55,238 nt of DNA from positions 1-55,238 of the forward strand of contig SVCQ01000012.1 in assembly GCA_015058275.1 (NCBI GenBank). The letters are read 5' to 3'. The stretch is from Clostridiales bacterium (lineage in GTDB: Bacteria > Bacillota > Clostridia > Peptostreptococcales > Anaerovoracaceae). The translations under genes and the position numbers were made by a program. The notes beneath the pieces are model-generated. The model saw only the letters and a list, made by a program, of their open reading frames with translations. It was not told where the DNA came from and searched no databases. Shown here in pieces: positions 41,194 through 50,379 of the stretch; the first letter of the stretch is position 1; every line of letters starts with the position of its first letter.

Positions 41194-42282
41194 TTACTTC
41201 TCTCTCTTGTAGAACGGAAGTCCGACCATCTCGCAGTCGACCATGCGGCCTCTTACGTCTACCTGGCAAGGAGCGCCGATCTCTCTGGCGCCGGATTCAA
41301 CGATAGCCATCGCGAATGAATTGCCGAGGTAAGGCAGGAATGTGCCGGAAGTTGTGTGACCTATGATCTTGCCGTCTCTGTATACGTCGAGATGCTCTCT
41401 GAGGATACCGCGGCCTGTGACCTTGAGTCCGACTCTCCTGTGCTTGAGCGGCTGGTCAGCCTCGAGCGCTGCCTTGCCGATGAAGTCAGGCTTGTCCATC
41501 TTGACTGCGAAGCCGAGTCCTGCGGTGCGCGGGCTGATCTCGTCATTGAGCTCGTGTCCGTAGAGAGGCATGGCGGCCTCCATCCTCAGAGTGTCTCTGG
41601 CGCCGAGTGCGCAAGGGATGAGTCCGTCGTCCTTGCCTGCTGCGATGAGGGCTTCCCATACATCAGGAGCCTTGTCTGCAGGCATGTAGATCTCGAATCC
41701 GTCCTCGCCGGTGTAGCCTGTGCGGGAGATCATTACAGGGATGCCCTGGAAGTCTCCGTCAAAGATGCAGGTGTAGTAGCCGGCTGGGATGTACTTGTCG
41801 TCAACTACCTTGTGGAGGATCTTGTCTGCGTTAGGTCCCTGGAGAGCGACCTGACCCCACTCGTCGCTGACATTCTTGAGCTCAACGCCGTCGATCTTGT
41901 GGTCGACCATCCATGCGAAGTCCTTGTCGGTATTCGCGGCGTTGACTACTACGAAGTAGTCGTTCTCGGCCTTCATATATACGATGAGGTCGTCGACTGT
42001 GCCGCCCTTCTCATTGCACATCGGGGAATATCTTGCGAATCCCGGCTCGAGGTCTGTGTAATCATTTGTCAGGAGCAGGTTGAGGAAATCCCTGGCCTTA
42101 GGGCCCTGTACGAGGATCTCTCCCATATGAGATACATCGAACAGTCCGCACTGTGTCCTGACTGCCATGTGCTCTGCTTTGACGCCCGCTTCGTACTGGA
42201 CAGGGAGCAGGAAGCCGCCGAATTCGACTATCTTGCCGCCGTACTTGACATGGGTATCGTAGAGCGGAGTTTTCTTGTCCAT
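41194..42282 (-). CDS. gcvT: Aminomethyltransferase (glycine cleavage T protein)
   Basis: A 362-aa folate enzyme releasing ammonia and forming methylene-THF from aminomethyl-GcvH. Typical are PLYDTHVKYGGKIVEFGGF, RTQCGLFDVSHMGEI, the ISRTGYTGEDGFEIY segment and the C-terminal GRGILREHL domain. First gene of the operon, with its promoter at 42371-42399 and AGGAGG-like sequence before the ATG. Confidence 0.97.
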   Translation of the reverse strand: MDKKTPLYDTHVKYGGKIVEFGGFLLPVQYEAGVKAEHMAVRTQCGLFDVSHMGEILVQGPKARDFLNLLLTNDYTDLEPGFARYSPMCNEKGGTVDDLIVYMKAENDYFVVVNAANTDKDFAWMVDHKIDGVELKNVSDEWGQVALQGPNADKILHKVVDDKYIPAGYYTCIFDGDFQGIPVMISRTGYTGEDGFEIYMPADKAPDVWEALIAAGKDDGLIPCALGARDTLRMEAAMPLYGHELNDEISPRTAGLGFAVKMDKPDFIGKAALEADQPLKHRRVGLKVTGRGILREHLDVYRDGKIIGHTTSGTFLPYLGNSFAMAIVESGAREIGAPCQVDVRGRMVDCEMVGLPFYKREK

Positions 42283-42370
42283 CGCTATACACCTCCATTT
42301 AATTTATATAACTATCGAGTGCAATCCCGTTTTAAAGCACAAAAAGGGCGCACTTGTCTAACGTATCTTT

Positions 42371-42399
42371 ATAGTAGCACCAATGGTTCACAGCGTCAA
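42371..42399 (-). promoter_or_regulatory. gcv operon promoter
   Basis: On the minus strand TTGACG (42394-42399) and TACTAT (42371-42376) are 17 bases apart. The resulting leader is about 80 bases, too short for the usual tandem glycine riboswitch, and none of its conserved cores is visible. The rest of the gap up to 42581 is AT-rich with no other gene. Confidence 0.65.
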
Positions 42400-42581
42400 A
42401 TAAAATCAAAAGCCTGAAAGCCTTGCAATTACTGGCGTTTAACTTATTTTTTTGCACAAAATAAGTACAAAATTTTGTGGGGGTTAACAAAAAACAAAGA
42501 GCAGGCTCTGTTTTTGACAACAAACTGCGGGGCCGCCTCCAAAGTGCGGAACTGAGGGCCTGTTTGTGGTAGAATTACGGC

Positions 42582-43289
42582 ATGAATATCGAATGGTGGA
42601 TGATAGACGGGATCATAGGACTGATCATCCTGGCAGCTGCCGTGACGGGCGCGGCCAGGGGGATCGGAGATACCGTTATAAGGATAGCGGGCATCGCCGG
42701 AGGCATCATACTCGGAGTCTTCTTCTCCGATAAGGTGTCTGACTTTTTGATGCAGACAAAGATGAGCGAGTCTCTCCACGAGCACATCTTTGTCATACTC
42801 AGAGGCGGCGACCCGGCTGAGGCTGCGGAGGCGGCCAATCCCGCAGTGGATGCACTTGAGTCAAACAGCGCCTCATACCAGGAGTCGCTGTCCAAGTCGA
42901 TAGGCAGCCTCTTTGACAGCGCCGCCGACAGGGCGGCTGATGCAGCGGCCATCAAGCTCACCGAGGTTGCCGTAAGCATAATCGGCTTTGCACTTATACT
43001 TCTGGCGGTTGCGATCGCGGCCGCAGTCATAAGAACCCTCATACGAAGCGGCCGTAAGAGGTCCATAGTGCTCGGCTTTACGGACAGGACGCTCGGCTTT
43101 GCGCTCGGAGCTGTGCGCGGGCTGATGCTTGCGTGGATCGCAGTGGCCCTCCTGATACCGCTGACGACTCTCTTCTCGCCGGACAATGTGCCTGCGATGA
43201 TGGGGGCTCTCAAACAGACGACTCTGTCCAAGGTGCTCTATGATGTAAATCCGTTCCTGCTCGTGGTCAAATACGTATTCAAAGCGTGA
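42582..43289 (+). CDS. CvpA family membrane protein
   Basis: A 235-aa protein with four hydrophobic segments: near the N-terminus GLIILAAAVTGAARGIGDTV, then IRIAGIAGGIILGVFFSDKV, and a pair at about 125-190 with GFALGAVRGLMLAW, the colicin-V-production-protein pattern. An amphipathic loop of 65 residues lies between. The family affects secretion and cell envelope traits, mechanism unknown. A TAGAAT box six bases before the ATG hints at a leaderless transcript. Confidence 0.8.
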   Translation: MNIEWWMIDGIIGLIILAAAVTGAARGIGDTVIRIAGIAGGIILGVFFSDKVSDFLMQTKMSESLHEHIFVILRGGDPAEAAEAANPAVDALESNSASYQESLSKSIGSLFDSAADRAADAAAIKLTEVAVSIIGFALILLAVAIAAAVIRTLIRSGRKRSIVLGFTDRTLGFALGAVRGLMLAWIAVALLIPLTTLFSPDNVPAMMGALKQTTLSKVLYDVNPFLLVVKYVFKA

Positions 43290-43347
43290 CAGCAGACGCC
43301 GTATTTTCTTGCCTTTACGCTGTTTCCTGTGATACAATATCCCGGCT

Positions 43348-43824
43348 ATGGTTTTTGACGGGATTATATGCTCAAATGACGATGAGAGATATATGCTCGA
43401 GGCGCTTCGTGAGGCGGCTTCCGCGGCCTCTCAGGGCGAGGTGCCCGTCGGGGCAGTCATCGTCAGGGACGGGCAGATCATTGCCCGGGCCGGCAACCGC
43501 ATAGAGACCGGGCACAGATCCTCGGCTCACGCCGAGATGCTCGCCATCGAGGCCGCGGAGGCTGCGCTCGATGCCAAGTGGCTCACGGGATGCACGATGT
43601 ACGTGACGCTCGAGCCATGCAGCATGTGCGCCGGCGCCATGGTGCTCGCGAGGCTTGACAGGCTGGTGATCGGCACTGACGATCCCAAGACCGGTGCCTG
43701 CGGCTCGCTTTACAACATTGCGGGCGACGGGAGACTCAACCATCGCATAGAGATCGAGAGAGGCGTGCTCCGCGACAGCTGCTCGGAGCTGCTTAAAGAA
43801 TTCTTTAGAGAAAGAAGAGGATAA
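43348..43824 (+). CDS. tadA: tRNA-specific adenosine deaminase
   Basis: A 158-aa zinc enzyme that converts A34 to inosine in tRNA-Arg(ACG). The active site is SSAHAEMLAI with the Glu proton shuttle, and PCSMCAGAM with the two zinc cysteines; KTGACGSLYNI follows as in TadA. The start lacks a clear ribosome site; TACAAT lies 11 bases upstream, so the leader is very short. Confidence 0.95.
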   Translation: MVFDGIICSNDDERYMLEALREAASAASQGEVPVGAVIVRDGQIIARAGNRIETGHRSSAHAEMLAIEAAEAALDAKWLTGCTMYVTLEPCSMCAGAMVLARLDRLVIGTDDPKTGACGSLYNIAGDGRLNHRIEIERGVLRDSCSELLKEFFRERRG

Positions 43825-43829
43825 TAATA

Positions 43830-44669
43830 ATGAAGAAAGTAAGTCTGATAGCGGTACTTACATCACTGATGATACTTGCTGCATCCGCATTCAGCTTTGC
43901 GGCCGGTGAGCTTACTCTGGTATCTTCGTATCCTGAGGACGGACAAAAGAACACCTCCATGGAGAACTTAGGTGTCAAGCTCAAGTTCAGCGGTCCGATC
44001 AACAGCAAGGAAGCCAAGGCGACAGACGCCGACAAGTTCGCGATCTACGACGAGGACGGCAAGGTAGTCCCTACCAAGATCCTGTTCAGCGACAAGAACG
44101 ACGGACTCGTGCTCGTACTCGCTGACCCTGACGAGGGATTCACCGCCAAAAATAACTCCGAGTACAGGCTCGTGATCGATGAGGGAGTCGCGGACAACGA
44201 CGGCAATGTCCTGGCTGAGGAGCAGACCGTTACATTCAAGACCTACAACCAGAGAGTCAACAACATAGTCAACATGGCGATGATGTTCATCATGTTCGGC
44301 GGTATCATGTTCATCTCGGTTCGTCAGCAAAACAACCAAAAGGAAGAGGAAGAGTCAAAAAAGGACGCGCCTAAGGAGGCTGCATTCAACCCTTACAAGG
44401 AGGCCAAGAAGTCCGGCAAGTCCCTCGAAGAGGTAAAGGCTGAGCAGGCCAAGAAGGAAGAGAAGGAAGCCAAAAAGAAGGCCCGCAAAAAGAAAAAGAC
44501 CGAGGATCAGCCTGAAAAGAAGATCGACAACTGCGCAGAGCTCCTCAACAACGTATACCACGTTCACGCGCCGGCCCCGGTCAGCAAGGAGGACCGTTCG
44601 ATAGAGGCCCTCAAGGAGATGAGGAGAGCCGAGAACAAAGGATCCAAGGGCAGATCCAAAAAGAAATAA
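43830..44669 (+). CDS. Ig-like (Big_5-type) exported membrane protein
   Basis: A 279-aa protein. A signal peptide (residues 1-25, ending SAFSFAAG) precedes a bacterial Ig-like domain with SSYPEDGQKNTSMENLGVKL and VTFKTYNQ, the SbsA/Big_5 pattern. A membrane helix (MAMMFIMFGGIMFISV, about 150-165) leads into a cytosolic Lys/Glu-rich, probably coiled tail (about 170-279, KKEEKEAKKKARKKKKTE). It starts five bases after tadA. The role is unknown; the tail might bind nucleic acid or membrane lipids. Confidence 0.8.
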   Translation: MKKVSLIAVLTSLMILAASAFSFAAGELTLVSSYPEDGQKNTSMENLGVKLKFSGPINSKEAKATDADKFAIYDEDGKVVPTKILFSDKNDGLVLVLADPDEGFTAKNNSEYRLVIDEGVADNDGNVLAEEQTVTFKTYNQRVNNIVNMAMMFIMFGGIMFISVRQQNNQKEEEESKKDAPKEAAFNPYKEAKKSGKSLEEVKAEQAKKEEKEAKKKARKKKKTEDQPEKKIDNCAELLNNVYHVHAPAPVSKEDRSIEALKEMRRAENKGSKGRSKKK

Positions 44670-44684
44670 ATAACAGCTATTGAT

Positions 44685-44708
44685 ACAGGGGAGCTCACTC
44701 CCCTGTTT
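44685..44708 (+). terminator. Terminator before ispE
   Basis: ACAGGGGAG, loop CTCA, CTCCCCTGT followed by TTTT: a nine-pair stem. Confidence 0.85.
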
Positions 44709-44725
44709 TCATCAGGGAGAACACC

Positions 44726-45685
44726 GTGGAAGAGATCATTCTGAACGCACATGCCAAGATCAATCTCTCGCTCGAGATCACGGGCAGGAGACCCGACGGC
44801 TATCATGAGATCGTCTCCTTTATGCAGGGGACGGGGCTTCATGATATAGTCGGAGTCAAAAATTGTGCTGAAAATGGAACAAAATACAATTTGCCGCATT
44901 GCAACATCGATGACATTGTTGTATATTTATGTACGGCTTCAAAAACAATACCGACGGACATGAGCAATCTGGCCTTCAAAGGCATCAAAGCGCTGCTCGA
45001 TGCGTGCTCTGATGCAGGTCTGAGCCACGGGATACCGGCGCTTATGGTCAGCATAGACAAACGGCTCCCGGTAGCCGCGGGCATCGCCGGAGGCAGCGGC
45101 AACGCAGCCGCCTGCATGCTCGGACTCAACGCTCTGCTCGGATATCCGTTCTCGCTCAGAGAGCTGATGACCGCGGGCACTCCCGTCGGAGCTGATGTAC
45201 CGTTCTCGATATTCATGAACGCATACCGCAACAGAGACGTTCTCGGCGGCATGGAGGGTATCGGGGAGGCCGGGGATTCAGCCTGGACGTCAGGCATAGG
45301 GGACGTCGTCGAGGGTGCTGACCCGGTATCGGGTTATGTCCTCATGGCCAACCCGGGAGTGGGTGTCTCCACCAGGGCGGCCTACGAGGCGATGGACCGC
45401 ATCGGTTATTCCGGAGCCGGGGGACGCAGGCTTTTCGTCAACGATCTCGAAAAGTACACCCTCGGCGAGCAGCCGGCAGCGGCGGAGCTCAAGCGCCTGA
45501 TGCTTGGACTTCCGGGTGCCGACGAAGTGCTCATGAGCGGCAGCGGTCCGACCATAGTTGCATATTACAGGGACGAAGACAAAGCGATGGCAGACAGGGA
45601 GGTACTGGTCGAGGCTCTCAGAGATATCCCGGGAGCGAGGCTGTGGATGACTGCCACGGGGGATATGAAAGAAGGGATAAGGTAA
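44726..45685 (+). CDS. ispE: 4-diphosphocytidyl-2-C-methyl-D-erythritol kinase
   Basis: A 319-aa GHMP kinase of the non-mevalonate isoprenoid pathway, phosphorylating CDP-methylerythritol. Typical segments are NAHAKINLSLEITGRRPDGYHE, the ATP loop PVAAGIAGGSGNAAA and the C-terminal LMSGSGPTIVAYY. Residues about 50-75 include an insertion relative to E. coli IspE. Its stop shares a base with the next start (TAATG), coupling it to the GntR gene. Confidence 0.95.
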   Translation: MEEIILNAHAKINLSLEITGRRPDGYHEIVSFMQGTGLHDIVGVKNCAENGTKYNLPHCNIDDIVVYLCTASKTIPTDMSNLAFKGIKALLDACSDAGLSHGIPALMVSIDKRLPVAAGIAGGSGNAAACMLGLNALLGYPFSLRELMTAGTPVGADVPFSIFMNAYRNRDVLGGMEGIGEAGDSAWTSGIGDVVEGADPVSGYVLMANPGVGVSTRAAYEAMDRIGYSGAGGRRLFVNDLEKYTLGEQPAAAELKRLMLGLPGADEVLMSGSGPTIVAYYRDEDKAMADREVLVEALRDIPGARLWMTATGDMKEGIR

Positions 45686-46368
45686 TGACAGATATACAGC
45701 TCAAGGTGCAAAAGCCCCTCAAAGATCTTGTATACCTCGAACTCAAACACAAGATTCTGACAGGAGAGATCGTCTCCCAGACAAGACTTATGGAGATCGA
45801 CCTGTCCGAAAAGATGAACGTCAGCCGTACTCCGATCAGGGAGGCCATCAAGAGGCTCGCGGACGACGGACTTGTCAAGGTCGAGCCGAGACGCGGCGCA
45901 TATGTTGCCAATATCTCGATCAAGGACATGCTCGATGTATTTGAGGTCAGAGAGGACATGGAAGGCTTCGTGGCCAAGCTCGCAGCCCAGAGGATAACCG
46001 AGGACGAGAAGTTCAGGCTCAGAGAGATCGCTGTCGAGTATGAGGAGGCTATAGAGAAGGCCGACGACAAGGAGAGCATCATCGAGCTCGACGAGAAGTT
46101 CCACAACTTCATCGTCAGATGCAGCGGCAATGAGACCCTCAGCGAACTGGTCAAGTACGTACAGGAGCTCTCGCTCAGGTTCAGATATCTGTATTACGAT
46201 GACTTCTCGCTGTACGAGTCAACAGCCGAGCAGCACAACCGCATCATGGAGGCTATCAACGGCGGCCGTGATGAGGAGGCCCGCAGGGAGGCTGATGCGC
46301 ACGTCAAGGCCCTCAAGGAATTCGTCTTTGAGCTCGGCAAAAAGATGGAGTCGATAGGCGACGAATAG
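45685..46368 (+). CDS. GntR family (FCD subfamily) transcriptional regulator
   Basis: A 227-aa regulator. The winged HTH (LTGEIVSQTRLMEIDLSEKM, then NVSRTPIREAIKRLADDGLV) is classic GntR. The all-helical FCD ligand domain (VFEVREDMEGFVAKLAA, DEKFHNFIV, HNRIMEAI) usually binds a carboxylic acid through a metal; the His and Asp positions for that metal are present. ATG 45685 overlaps the ispE stop. The regulated genes are not evident; linkage to ispE is common in Firmicutes. Confidence 0.92.
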   Translation: MTDIQLKVQKPLKDLVYLELKHKILTGEIVSQTRLMEIDLSEKMNVSRTPIREAIKRLADDGLVKVEPRRGAYVANISIKDMLDVFEVREDMEGFVAKLAAQRITEDEKFRLREIAVEYEEAIEKADDKESIIELDEKFHNFIVRCSGNETLSELVKYVQELSLRFRYLYYDDFSLYESTAEQHNRIMEAINGGRDEEARREADAHVKALKEFVFELGKKMESIGDE

Positions 46369-46397
46369 AGATATATACCAATCAAAATGCAATTCAA

Positions 46398-46428
46398 AAC
46401 GGACGGATCATCGTTGATCCGTCCGTTC
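46398..46428. terminator. Terminator after GntR gene
   Basis: ACGGACGGATCA and TGATCCGTCCGT form a 12-pair stem with a T-C tail; it sits between convergent gntR-like and htrA genes. Confidence 0.85.
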
Positions 46429-46473
46429 TTGCATTAGTCGTTATTTCATGTCAGTCCCGATGCCGCACGTCCG

Positions 46474-48057
46474 CTATGGCTGCTGTTGCTGCGTTGACGG
46501 CTGAGTGTCGCTGAGCTCCTCGAGCTCTGTCTTGATCTCGATCTCCTGGCCGTTCCTGCTGACTACGACAGATACCGTATCTCCGACCTTGTGCTTGCGG
46601 ACTATGGTGATGAAGTCGTTGCTGGACTTGATCTCCTGACCGTCGATGGAGACGACTCTGTCTCTCTCCTGGAAGCCGGCCTTCTGTGCGTTCTGTCCTG
46701 TGACCTGAGCGATGTATACGCCTGCGGACTCAAGTCCGTAGTACTGCGCGTTGGAATCGGATACCTCGCTGATGACTACTCCGACTGCAGGAGTGGACTT
46801 GGATGTAGTCGCAGATCCGCCGTTCTCGATCATGTCGTTGATGATCTCGGATACTGAATTGATCGGAAGTGCGAATGCGAGTCCCTCAACTCCGACTGCC
46901 GAGGCCTTCGACTCAACGACGCCGATGAGCTCGCCCTTGCTGTTGAAGAGGCCGCCTCCGGAGTTGCCTCCGTTGATGGCAGCGTCTGTCTGAAGCAGGG
47001 TGAGGGTAGTGCCCTCGATGGTGAGCGTCCTGTCAAGCGCGCTGACGATACCTGCTGTGGCGGTGCCGCCGAGCTGTCCGAGAGGGTTGCCGATCGCGAC
47101 TGCGAGATCACCGACTTCTACCTGGCTGCTGTCGCCTATGGTGGCTGCGGTCAGATCCTTGGCGTCGATCTTGATGACCGCGATGTCGTTATCCTGATCG
47201 CTTCCGATTATCTTAGCCGAGTATGTCTCACCGTTGCGCAGTGTGACTTCTACCTTATTGGCGCCCTCGATGACGTGGTAGTTGGTCGCTATATATCCGT
47301 CCTTCCTGACTATGATGCCGGAGCCCGCGCCCTGTGTCAGCTGGAGCTGGCCCCACATGCCCTGCGTTGTGCCGGACACTACGATCTCGACTACCGAGTC
47401 GCCGGTCTTTTCGACGATCTCAGAGACTGTGAGCTCGCTGCCTGTGGCATCGCTGAGGTTGAGCTGCGAGAGCTTGGAATCATCCCTTGCAGAAGATCCG
47501 CCTGCTGCAGTGCGGGAGAAGAACACTCCGCCTATGGCGCCAAGTGCCGAGCTTACCAGCATGGTGATGACCATGAAGGTGACAAGCAGTCCCTTGGTGA
47601 CGTATTTGTTCTGATCTTTGACAGGCGGCTTTGGCGGCTGCGGCGGCTCTGAGCCGGAAGATCCGCTGCCGTATCCGATGTCCTCAGGCCCCGCCTCCTT
47701 TGTATCGCTGTCAGGAGGCGCTGCGGTATATGCGTCCTCAACCTTAGGCTCTGCGGCATGTATGTCCTCGGCAGGAGCGGCTGCATCCCCGCCTGAAGGC
47801 GCATAAGGATCCGCGTCGCTGCTGAGAGGCTTTGCGGTATAGACCTCACGTGCAGGAACAGGCGTGTCCTCACCCGGTGCAGGTCCGTCATAGGCGAATT
47901 CCATAGGATCAGCCGATGCCGGCTTGACCTCCATCACCGTCTCTGCAGGCTTATCAGGACCATCCTTCGGAACTTCATTTTCGCTGAAAGGAGGGACCTC
48001 AGCATCGTAGCTGAAATCGTTGTCGAATGTAACTGTTAATCTGTCTTTGTCGTCCAT
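46474..48057 (-). CDS. HtrA/DegP-type serine protease with PDZ domain
   Basis: A 527-aa membrane-anchored quality-control protease. Residues 1-150 are a long, acidic, proline-rich cytosolic tail, unusual in length; one helix (about 156-180) follows; the trypsin-like domain has the catalytic triad His261 (TNYHVIEG), Asp291 (DNDIAVIK) and Ser366 (NGGNSGGGLF); one PDZ domain (about 420-510, AGFQERDRVVSIDGQEIKSS) regulates it. The C-terminus is Gln-rich. It degrades misfolded exported proteins in the family. Divergent from DUF1934. Confidence 0.93.
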   Translation of the reverse strand: MDDKDRLTVTFDNDFSYDAEVPPFSENEVPKDGPDKPAETVMEVKPASADPMEFAYDGPAPGEDTPVPAREVYTAKPLSSDADPYAPSGGDAAAPAEDIHAAEPKVEDAYTAAPPDSDTKEAGPEDIGYGSGSSGSEPPQPPKPPVKDQNKYVTKGLLVTFMVITMLVSSALGAIGGVFFSRTAAGGSSARDDSKLSQLNLSDATGSELTVSEIVEKTGDSVVEIVVSGTTQGMWGQLQLTQGAGSGIIVRKDGYIATNYHVIEGANKVEVTLRNGETYSAKIIGSDQDNDIAVIKIDAKDLTAATIGDSSQVEVGDLAVAIGNPLGQLGGTATAGIVSALDRTLTIEGTTLTLLQTDAAINGGNSGGGLFNSKGELIGVVESKASAVGVEGLAFALPINSVSEIINDMIENGGSATTSKSTPAVGVVISEVSDSNAQYYGLESAGVYIAQVTGQNAQKAGFQERDRVVSIDGQEIKSSNDFITIVRKHKVGDTVSVVVSRNGQEIEIKTELEELSDTQPSTQQQQP

Positions 48058-48231
48058 GTTATCCCTTTATCTCTCTTTTCTGTGTTCGCCGGCGCGTCGC
48101 CGGAGAATCCAATCATTACCAAAGTACCCTTGAATTGTACACGAATTATTTTAAGTTTCAAATATGTTATTATTGTGTCATTTGCGTTAAGTGTTATATA
48201 CTAAACAAGTTGTAAGAAGGTCGAAACAGCA

Positions 48232-48708
48232 ATGAAAAAGAACGTAAATCTCAGGATCACAAGCACACAATATGTGGAGAATCTCAAGCCGAGCGGGGAG
48301 GCTTTCCTTCGCGAGCTCGAAAAGGAAGATTCCCTCGAGATATACACCGAAGGGACCATGTACTCCAAAAATGAAGCGACCTACATCTCGTATGAGGAGT
48401 CGCGCGAAGCGGGTCTTGAGGACACAAGGACTCTGGTCAAGCTCGATGACGGGGCGCTGCGTATCAGGAGATACGGCAGGGGAGGCGCCGACGACGGCAT
48501 GGACATGACCCTCAGGCCGGGAGTTCTCAATATCACGAGGTACCAGGTGCCGGCTGTGACCACCATGGACCTCGAGGTCTACACCAACAAACTCGAGGAC
48601 AACCTCGACGATGACGGATACGGCACCATCTCGGTGGATTACAGGATAAAGTTCGACAGATACTTCTCGAGACGCAATGTTCTCGAAATTGAAGTGATGC
48701 CGTCCTGA
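48232..48708 (+). CDS. DUF1934 family protein
   Basis: A 158-aa beta-rich cytosolic protein of the YwiB/DUF1934 (lipocalin-like) family. KNVNLRITSTQYVENL, then TYISYEESREAGLEDTRTLV and the C-terminal VDYRIKFDRYFSRRNVLEIEV are recognisable. Function unknown. The promoter TTGTGT...TATACT lies in the divergent gap before it. It precedes DUF1846 by about 40 bases. Confidence 0.9.
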   Translation: MKKNVNLRITSTQYVENLKPSGEAFLRELEKEDSLEIYTEGTMYSKNEATYISYEESREAGLEDTRTLVKLDDGALRIRRYGRGGADDGMDMTLRPGVLNITRYQVPAVTTMDLEVYTNKLEDNLDDDGYGTISVDYRIKFDRYFSRRNVLEIEVMPS

Positions 48709-48750
48709 TATATTTGCGAAGGTATTATTAAAGGAAGGGAAATCTGAACT

Positions 48751-50262
48751 ATGGTTACGGAAGGCTTCAGTGCAGAAAAGTACATCGAAGAGCAGTCGAA
48801 GTACATTCTCGAAAGGATCAGAGGCGGCGAGGGCAGGCTCTATCTGGAGTTCGGAGGCAAGCTCGTGGAGGACAAGCATGCTATGAGGGTGCTGCCGGGC
48901 TTCGACGAGAACGCCAAGATCAAGCTGCTCCAGAGGATGCGCGACCAGGCGGAGATCATCATCTGCATCTACGCCGGCGATATCATCAAGAGCAAGACCC
49001 GCCAGGACTTCGGCATCACTTACGATCTCGAAGTCATGAGACTGATAGACGAGTTCAGGAGCTACGAACTGGCTGTCAACTCGGTAGTCGTCACTAGATA
49101 CGAGGATGCACCTCCGGTCAATCAGTTCATCGCCAAGCTCGAGAGGCGCGGCATCCGTACCTACAAGCACATGTTCACCAAGGGTTATCCGACCGACGTC
49201 GACACCATCGTGTCCGAGGAGGGCTACGGAGCCAACCCGTATATCGAGGTTTCAAAACCTCTCATCGTAGTGACCGGACCGGGAGGCGGCTCCGGCAAGC
49301 TCGCGACTTCGCTGTCGCAGGTCTACCACGAGTACAAGCGCGGCCGCAAGGCGCGCTACGCCAAGTTCGAGACCTTCCCGATCTGGAACCTTCCGCTCAA
49401 GCATCCGGTCAACATCGCCTACGAGGCGGCGACTGCCGACCTCAAGGATGTCAACATGATCGACCCGTTCCACCTCGAGGCTTACGGTGAGACAGCGGTC
49501 AACTACAACAGAGACATCGACGCCTTCCCGGTGCTCAGCAGGATACTCCATGCTATCACCGGCTCGACAGAGGGCTACAAATCGCCTACCGACATGGGAG
49601 TCAACAGAGCCGGCTTTGCCATCACAGATGACGAGGCATGCAGGGAGGCTGCCAGACAGGAGGTCGTCCGCAGATATCTCATCGCGGAGTGCTCATACAG
49701 GAAGGGAGCCATCGACGAGGCGACTCTCGAGAGATGCAAGCTCCTTATGGAGGAAGTCGGAGCCACAAGGTACGACAGACCGGCAGTTGCCGCAGCCGAG
49801 GAGTACGCTGAGCGCAAGAGGGCACAGAACCCTGAGAGATACGATAACATCGTCGTATCTGCGATGCAGCTTCCTGACGGCAGCATAGTGACCGGCAGAT
49901 CCTCAAGAAGGATGCTGTCGACAGCTGCGATGGTGCTCAACGCCATCAAAAAGCTCGCGGGCATCCAGGATGACATGCTGATCATATCCCCGACGATATT
50001 CGAGAGCATGTCCAGCACAAAGGCCAACGTGCTCAATGACAACACCAGCCTCAACCTCGAGGAGGTCGTCATGGCGCTCACACTGACCAAGCTGACCAAC
50101 CCGTTTGCGGACCTCGCACTCAAGGAGATACCTAATCTGAAGGGCTGCGTTGCACACTGCACAGCCATACTCTCGGAGAAGGACGAGCAGTCAGTCAAGG
50201 CTCTCGGGATCGATATAACCTCGAATCCGGAATTTTCAAATAATAACTTGTATTCGGTATAA
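48751..50262 (+). CDS. DUF1846 family protein
   Basis: A 503-aa conserved cytosolic protein found in many Gram-positives. GFSAEKYIEEQSKYILERI, then VTGPGGGSGKLATSLSQVYH (a nucleotide-loop-like segment) and AKFETFPIWNLPLKHPVNIAYEA are typical; the C-terminal part (SPTIFESMSSTKANVLNDNT) is also conserved. The biochemical activity is unknown to me. It has AAGGAAGGG upstream and a terminator downstream. Confidence 0.93.
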   Translation: MVTEGFSAEKYIEEQSKYILERIRGGEGRLYLEFGGKLVEDKHAMRVLPGFDENAKIKLLQRMRDQAEIIICIYAGDIIKSKTRQDFGITYDLEVMRLIDEFRSYELAVNSVVVTRYEDAPPVNQFIAKLERRGIRTYKHMFTKGYPTDVDTIVSEEGYGANPYIEVSKPLIVVTGPGGGSGKLATSLSQVYHEYKRGRKARYAKFETFPIWNLPLKHPVNIAYEAATADLKDVNMIDPFHLEAYGETAVNYNRDIDAFPVLSRILHAITGSTEGYKSPTDMGVNRAGFAITDDEACREAARQEVVRRYLIAECSYRKGAIDEATLERCKLLMEEVGATRYDRPAVAAAEEYAERKRAQNPERYDNIVVSAMQLPDGSIVTGRSSRRMLSTAAMVLNAIKKLAGIQDDMLIISPTIFESMSSTKANVLNDNTSLNLEEVVMALTLTKLTNPFADLALKEIPNLKGCVAHCTAILSEKDEQSVKALGIDITSNPEFSNNNLYSV

Positions 50263-50301
50263 TATTCAGCATACTATATAGGTTATAAAAGCGTTATAAT
50301 A

Positions 50302-50347
50302 AGAGAATCATCATATGCCGGGACACCGGCCGGGATGGTTCTCTTTT
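50302..50347 (+). terminator. Terminator after DUF1846
   Basis: AGAGAATCATC pairs with GATGGTTCTCT (one G-U), enclosing an inner CCGG/CCGG hairpin, followed by TTTT. Confidence 0.8.
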
Positions 50348-50379
50348 GCACTCAGTAGTAATTGTCAACGAGGAAGAAT

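Noticed and set aside
42283-42364. Glycine riboswitch ahead of gcvT
   Set aside because: The leader is only about 80 bases and lacks the conserved glycine-aptamer cores.
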